DNA of 43,789 bases from contig CAYWTB010000034.1 of assembly GCA_964461135.1 (NCBI GenBank), forward strand, positions 1 through 43,789, read 5' to 3'. This DNA comes from RQOF01 sp964461135. GTDB lineage: Bacteria > Calditrichota > Calditrichia > RBG-13-44-9. A program made the position numbers and the translations under genes. The notes below the pieces were generated by a model. The model did no database searches. It saw only the letters and a program-made list of their open reading frames with translations, and was not told where the DNA came from. This document shows positions 43,710 to 43,789 of the stretch, in pieces; the stretch's first letter is position 1; each line of letters opens with the position of its first letter.

Positions 43710-43789
43710 TGCAACCTCCTGATAATTTAGTATCACCTAAATTTCTAAAGTAGTTATTTAATGGATAAGAACTTACATCATTCATCACA

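Noticed and set aside
1..43789. CRISPR arrays, rRNA and tRNA genes
   Set aside because: No regularly spaced repeats and no rRNA or cloverleaf sequences were noticed on either strand; a tRNA scan could not be run.

Overview
The window looks like chromosomal DNA from a poorly sampled bacterium of the FCB assemblage (Calditrichota, KSB1, Marinimicrobia or Ignavibacteriota-like). The reasons are an outer-membrane locus with a TonB receptor, a PorV/PorQ-type protein and secreted proteins with FlgD/type-IX-like C-terminal domains, together with an alternative complex III (Act) operon, a caa3-type oxidase and a fused alpha/beta 2-oxoacid dehydrogenase E1. This assignment is inference from gene content; no rRNA or marker gene is present. 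Gene density is high. The left 17 kb looks more AT-rich and more damaged by mobile elements than the right 26 kb.

Left region (1-17 kb). It starts with a dyad repeat that weakly resembles an integron attC site, a truncated IS1380-type transposase with an internal amber stop, and a frameshifted ribbon-helix-helix gene. A long minus-strand series follows: two methyltransferases, an old-yellow-enzyme type flavoprotein, a metallo-beta-lactamase-fold protein, a COG0731-like radical SAM protein, a KaiC/RAD55-like protein between two SPW-type membrane proteins, a YggS-type PLP protein, a CoA-disulfide-reductase-like flavoprotein, a cupin, peptide deformylase, an ArsP_2-type permease, another methyltransferase, a small unknown and a NifX/orange-protein-like gene. 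The last of these heads the series and has a sigma-54 promoter (GG-N10-GC) about 100 bp from dyads that look like activator sites. The gene next to those dyads encodes a PAS-AAA+-Fis sigma-54 activator, so the regulatory circuit is self-contained. A tiny membrane protein gene runs the other way. After it lies a transposase with at least three lesions, a 182-bp segment bounded by perfect 13-bp inverted repeats, and an orphan terminator.

Central respiratory region (17-35.4 kb), all on the plus strand. A MarR-type regulator with a four-cysteine tail and a palindromic operator precedes SCO, cytochrome c oxidase subunits I, III, IV and II (II with a fused cytochrome c), and heme O synthase. Subunit I is A2-type (YSHPAVY). 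A fused E1 and a two-lipoyl-domain E2 follow, then the remains of a lipoyl synthase gene ending at a terminator. The next operon encodes an eight-helix membrane protein fused to cytochrome c, then ActA, ActB, ActC, ActD and ActF; no free ActE gene is present. Together these would oxidise quinol through alternative complex III, pass electrons through c-type hemes to caa3 oxidase and reduce oxygen, while the dehydrogenase supplies acyl-CoA and reducing equivalents.

Right region (35.4-43.8 kb), minus strand. A three-gene outer-membrane operon (TonB receptor, a 1000-residue secreted protein, a PorV-like barrel) lies between two bidirectional hairpin terminators. One further secreted protein with a C-terminal sorting-like domain completes the window. 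No rRNA, tRNA or CRISPR array was recognised.
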